This document shows positions 5,752-8,127 of a stretch of DNA of 8,127 nt, piece by piece (the first letter of the stretch is position 1; each line of letters begins with the position of its first letter). The stretch comes from an uncultured Clostridia bacterium (GTDB taxonomy: Bacteria; Bacillota; Clostridia; Oscillospirales; Acutalibacteraceae), in assembly GCA_947626485.1 (NCBI GenBank), contig CANQSG010000089.1, forward strand, positions 1-8,127. Reading direction: 5' to 3'. The notes below the pieces were generated by a model. It was given only the letters and a program-made list of their open reading frames with translations. It did no database searches and was not told where the DNA came from. The translations under genes and the position numbers were made by a program.

Positions 5752-6252
5752 ATGAACATTTATGTTTCCCCGATCGGGGCGCTGGGCGATGCGGTGCGGG
5801 AGAACGGGGGCGGGAAGGCGGCTGCGGTGTGCTGCTCGTCTTTTCCCGTCGATCCCGCCCGGCTGCCGGATATCCCCGTCCTCTGCCTGCAATTTCACGA
5901 CGTTTCGGACGAGCATGACGCCCGCGCCTTCACGGCGCAGCTGGCAGAAGAGGTCGCGGCGTTTGCCGCGCAGCATCGGGACGGCGACCTCTATTTCTGC
6001 TGCAACTGCGGCGTGTCGAGAAGCGCCGCGCTCGCCGCCGCCTTCCGGCGGGCTTATAGGTGCGACGAAGCGGCGATCTGGAAAAACCCGAATTACAGCC
6101 CGAACCCGCTCGTCTATCGCCTGCAATGCCGTGCGCTCGGCCTCGCGCCGACCAAAATCGGCATCTGGCTGCGGATACATCGAAACAAGCACGCCCTGCG
6201 CGCCGCCATTCGCCGGGCGAGAGGGAAAAGCGGGTCAAGCGGAAAATCATAA
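5752..6252 (+). CDS. Small dual-specificity-type protein phosphatase
   Basis: A 166-residue protein with a cysteine-phosphatase signature: C84-N-C-G-V-S-R90-S91, matching the CxxGxxRS form of the DSP/PTP P-loop, preceded by the usual hydrophobic strand (DLYF) and followed by an Ala-rich helix. D50 or D53 (FHDVSDEHD), 31-34 residues before the cysteine, is the expected general acid. The downstream NPNYSPNPLVYR (112-123) is typical of a group of small bacterial and phage DSP-like proteins. The residue before the catalytic cysteine is C83 rather than the usual His. The C-terminus is strongly basic. It would dephosphorylate Tyr or Ser/Thr phosphoproteins, or another phosphoester; the substrate is unknown. 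The ATG at 5752 lies 2 nt after the macrodomain stop with GGGGG (5740-5744) as a weak ribosome binding site; a TTG at 5746 overlapping that stop is an alternative start adding two residues. Translation is probably coupled to the macrodomain gene. Confidence 0.75.
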   Translation: MNIYVSPIGALGDAVRENGGGKAAAVCCSSFPVDPARLPDIPVLCLQFHDVSDEHDARAFTAQLAEEVAAFAAQHRDGDLYFCCNCGVSRSAALAAAFRRAYRCDEAAIWKNPNYSPNPLVYRLQCRALGLAPTKIGIWLRIHRNKHALRAAIRRARGKSGSSGKS

Positions 6253-6281
6253 CAAACAAAAAATGTCGCTTTCCAAGCGAC
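6253..6281 (-). terminator. Hairpin with T-tract readable on the - strand
   Basis: GTCGCTT-TCC-AAGCGAC (6265-6281) is a perfect 7-bp stem with a 3-nt loop. On the + strand it is preceded by CAAACAAAAAAT and has no T-tract after it, but on the - strand it is followed by ATTTTTTGTTTG, a good intrinsic terminator. No - strand gene ends here, so it would stop antisense transcripts, for example readthrough from the MATE gene. On the + strand it could instead be a structural part of the vWA leader. Confidence 0.5.
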
Positions 6282-6285
6282 CGGG

Positions 6286-6348
6286 CCTTCCGTAAAAATT
6301 GCTATCATAAAGTCACAAGGTCGCAAGACCGGAGATTTTTACGGAGGG
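6286..6348 (+). promoter_or_regulatory. Structured leader that pairs with the vWA ribosome binding site
   Basis: The arms 6289-6299 (TCCGTAAAAAT) and 6335-6345 (ATTTTTACGGA) are a perfect 11-bp inverted repeat. It extends outward through one U-G pair and two C-G pairs (6286-6288 with 6346-6348), giving a 14-bp helix that buries the whole ACGGAGGG Shine-Dalgarno (6341-6348). The enclosed 35 nt contain GGTC-GCAA-GACC (6319-6330), a 4-bp stem with a GNRA-type tetraloop. A competing pairing exists: GCGACC (6277-6282) with GGTCGC (6319-6324). This is the layout of a translational switch (riboswitch, thermosensor or protein-binding leader). I could not match it to a known riboswitch class from memory. 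Confidence 0.5.
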
Positions 6349-6355
6349 ATTTCAG

Positions 6356-7036
6356 ATGAAAAGCAACAAGAAAGGCAACACGAAAAACGAAGCGAAAAAC
6401 AACACGACGGAGCTGGTTTTCATTCTCGACCGCAGCGGGTCGATGGCGGGGCTGGAGAGCGACACGATCGGCGGGTTTAACGCGCTGATCGAAAAGCAGC
6501 GCAAGGAGGACGGCGCGTGCTTCGTCTCCACGGTTCTCTTTGACAACGTCAGCGAGGTGCTGCACGACCGCATTCCCTTAAAAAACGTGCCGAAGATGAC
6601 CGAAGCGGATTACACCGTCCGGGGCAGCACGGCGCTCATCGACGCCATCGGCGGGGCGATCCACCACATCGCGAACATCCACAAGTACGCCCGGCCGGAG
6701 GACGTCCCGGCGCACACGATGTTCGTCATCACGACCGACGGGCTGGAAAACGCCAGCCACCGCTATTCGAGCGACGAGGTAAAGCGGATGATTGAGCGGG
6801 AAAAGGAACAGTACGGCTGGGAATTTCTTTTCATCGGCGCGAACATCGACGCGGTCGAGACGGCGCGGCATTTCGGCATCGGCCGCGATCGGGCGGTCGA
6901 TTACCGCGCCGACAAGCAGGGCACCCGGGTGCTGTACGAAACGGTCTGCGACGCGGTCGGTTCGCTGCGTCACGACGCGCCCCTTGCGGCAGACTGGAGC
7001 CGGAAAATCGAGGACGACAACAACGGAAGAGCTTAA
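6356..7036 (+). CDS. TerY-like von Willebrand factor A domain protein
   Basis: A 226-residue cytoplasmic vWA protein. The metal-ion-dependent adhesion site is complete: D25-R-S27-G-S29, T92 in RGSTALID, and D128 in ITTDG. The rest of the Rossmann-like fold is visible (VFILD 21-25, FVSTVLFD 56-63, MFVITTD 122-128, EFLFIGANIDA 156-166). It resembles the stand-alone vWA proteins of tellurite/stress (TerY-type) loci, which are thought to act as metal-dependent scaffolds in phosphorylation signalling. The first 18 residues are Lys/Asn-rich, AT-richer than the rest, and look disordered. There is no signal peptide or membrane segment. The start has GGAGGG at 6343-6348, 7 nt before ATG. It lies 103 nt after the phosphatase gene, with a structured leader between, and is followed by a strong terminator, making it the last gene of the block. 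The partner is unknown; macrodomain and phosphatase are the obvious candidates. Confidence 0.87.
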   Translation: MKSNKKGNTKNEAKNNTTELVFILDRSGSMAGLESDTIGGFNALIEKQRKEDGACFVSTVLFDNVSEVLHDRIPLKNVPKMTEADYTVRGSTALIDAIGGAIHHIANIHKYARPEDVPAHTMFVITTDGLENASHRYSSDEVKRMIEREKEQYGWEFLFIGANIDAVETARHFGIGRDRAVDYRADKQGTRVLYETVCDAVGSLRHDAPLAADWSRKIEDDNNGRA

Positions 7037-7050
7037 CGCTCCCACCCTAC

Positions 7051-7074
7051 GCGGCGCTGCGGCGCCGCTTTTTT
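7051..7074 (+). terminator. Strong intrinsic terminator after the vWA gene
   Basis: GCGGCGC (7051-7057), loop TGCG, GCGCCGC (7062-7068): a perfect all-GC 7-bp stem followed directly by six T (7069-7074) and GTGTTT. It starts 14 nt after the vWA stop and closes the + strand block. The - strand side lacks a T-tract, so it should not terminate the convergent MATE transcript efficiently. Confidence 0.9.
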
Positions 7075-7079
7075 GTGTT

Positions 7080-8127
7080 TCAGGGGCGGGAATGCCGCGA
7101 AAGTCGAGCGTAGACGATAAAGCAGAGGAGGATTTGCAGGACGGTGGAGCAGGGGGTGGCGAGGCCGATGAGGAAGAGGGAGCCGCCGCCGACCTGCCGC
7201 ATGAGAAAGGCGACGGGTATGCGCGCCAAAAAGGCGCCGCAGACGCCCTGTAACATGACGAAGCGGGTGCGCTCGATGCCGTTGAAATAGCCGATGAAGC
7301 AGAACAAAAAGCAGGTCAGCAGGCAGTCGATGGCGTAGGCTTTGAGGTAGTCCCAGGCGTTCGCGACCGTCTCGGGGCTGCGGGAGAAGATGCCGGCAAG
7401 CAGGTCGCCGCGGAAGAAGGTCAGCAGGAACATCGCGACGCCGAAGACGACCGAGATCGCGATGCCGGTCTTGAGCGCCTGCCGGGTGCGGTCGAGCCGC
7501 CCGGCGCCGTAATTCTGCGCGACAAACGCCGACATCGACTGCATGAACGCCCCGGGCACCAGCATGATGAAGGCGCAGACCTTCTCCGCCACGCCGACGC
7601 CCGCCGACGCCGCCAGCCCGATCTGGTTGACGATGGCGAGCATGACGAGAAACGAGATGCCGACCAGAAAATCCTGCAAGGCGATGGGCGTCCCGATGCG
7701 CAAAATCGCGGCGGCTTCGGTTTTTTGCAGCCGCAGGTGCGCGCGGCGGAAGGGGAAGGGCAGCGTCATTTTGCAGATGCGCAGCAGCGAGACGCCGACG
7801 CTGACGGCCTGCGCGAGCACCGTCGCGAGGGCGGCGCCCGCCGCGCCCATGCGGAAAACGGCGACAAAAAGCAGGTCGCCGCCGATGTTGAGCACGCAGG
7901 CGATCCCGACGGCGAGCAGCGGCGTTTTCGAATCCCCGAGGCCGCGGAAAATGCTGCCGAGGAGGTTGTAGGCGGTGATGATCAAAAACCCGGCGCCGCA
8001 GATGCGAATGTAGCGGGCGGTCAGGGAAAAGGCCTCCTCGGGCGCCTGCATCAGCCCGGCGAGCAGCGGCGCGCCGGCGACGCTTACCAGCGTAAAGACC
8101 GCGCCGGTGAGCGCGAAGAGCAGCAGC
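7080..8127 (-). CDS. MATE family efflux transporter, C-terminal part (5' end outside window)
   Basis: About 348 codons plus stop of a multidrug and toxic compound extrusion (MATE) antiporter, an inner-membrane protein that exports drugs or metabolites in exchange for Na+ or H+. MATE proteins are usually about 450 residues with 12 helices; about nine are seen here, so roughly the first 100 residues are off the right edge. The fragment contains the hallmark end of the first half, with ARYIRICGAGF, NLLGSIFRGLGDSKTPL and NIGGDLLFV, then the linker and second half with IGTPIALQDFLVGISF and AFVAQNYGAGR, a typical MATE sequence. The frame is open to the window edge (reading LLLFALTGAVFTLV at the start). 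It is convergent with the vWA gene, its stop lying just beyond that gene's terminator, and shows no terminator of its own close by. The substrate cannot be predicted. Confidence 0.92.
   Translation of the reverse strand, partial: LLLFALTGAVFTLVSVAGAPLLAGLMQAPEEAFSLTARYIRICGAGFLIITAYNLLGSIFRGLGDSKTPLLAVGIACVLNIGGDLLFVAVFRMGAAGAALATVLAQAVSVGVSLLRICKMTLPFPFRRAHLRLQKTEAAAILRIGTPIALQDFLVGISFLVMLAIVNQIGLAASAGVGVAEKVCAFIMLVPGAFMQSMSAFVAQNYGAGRLDRTRQALKTGIAISVVFGVAMFLLTFFRGDLLAGIFSRSPETVANAWDYLKAYAIDCLLTCFLFCFIGYFNGIERTRFVMLQGVCGAFLARIPVAFLMRQVGGGSLFLIGLATPCSTVLQILLCFIVYARLSRHSRP

Noticed and set aside
6303..6308. TATCAT as a -10 box for an internal vWA promoter.
   Set aside because: One mismatch to consensus but no -35-like sequence at 16-18 bp upstream (GC-rich there). 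Not enough to call; if real it would remove the 5' arm of the leader helix.
6289..6345. An invertible promoter (phase-variation switch) flanked by the 11-bp inverted repeat.
   Set aside because: The 35-bp spacer is much shorter than known invertible promoters, no recombinase gene is nearby, and the repeat overlaps the ribosome binding site exactly, which fits an RNA structure better.
1..8127. CRISPR array, tRNA/rRNA genes, IS elements or attachment sites.
   Set aside because: No regularly spaced direct repeats, no cloverleaf or rRNA-like stretches, no transposase or integrase frames and no target-site duplications were seen.

Overview
The window is GC-rich bacterial DNA with strong AGGAGG-type ribosome binding sites, intrinsic terminators and gene families typical of gut Clostridia (Oscillospiraceae or Christensenellales-like Firmicutes). 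This lineage call rests on family resemblance and base composition, not on a marker gene. Coding density is high. There are nine gene calls, of which two run off the window edges, plus one gene remnant. No RNA gene, IS element or CRISPR array was found.

Left block (1-1434, + strand): the C-terminal end of a Y-family translesion DNA polymerase with a beta-clamp-binding motif, then a small ABC-like ATPase (GTG start), then a 63-residue zinc-ribbon-like protein that has lost one cysteine. The last of these overlaps by ATGA an 18-codon P-loop remnant, which runs straight into an intrinsic terminator.

Middle block (1427-3967, - strand): one large cytoplasmic GH116 (GBA2/DUF608) glycoside hydrolase. 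It has its own near-consensus promoter (TTGACA, 17 bp, TATACT) and a perfect 8+2+8 inverted repeat in its leader. It is divergent from the next block across a 183-bp intergenic region that holds a second perfect inverted repeat.

Right block (4111-7074, + strand): a TATAAT box, a YolD-like protein (a family usually paired with Y-family polymerases), a macrodomain fused to a helical, HTH-like C-terminal domain, a small dual-specificity-type phosphatase translationally coupled to it, and a TerY-like von Willebrand A protein with a complete MIDAS. The block ends in a strong terminator at 7051-7074. The vWA gene is preceded by a 103-bp leader in which a 14-bp helix covers its Shine-Dalgarno sequence. 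The combination of ADP-ribose-binding domain, phosphatase and MIDAS protein suggests a small post-translational-modification or stress-signalling module. This is the best candidate for an under-described system here, but the link is inferred from gene order alone.

Right edge (7080-8127, - strand): the C-terminal three quarters of a MATE-family multidrug/Na+ antiporter, convergent with the vWA gene. It has no terminator of its own next to its stop. A hairpin with a T-tract readable on the - strand lies about 800 bp further on (6253-6281), so its transcript could run antisense across the whole vWA gene.
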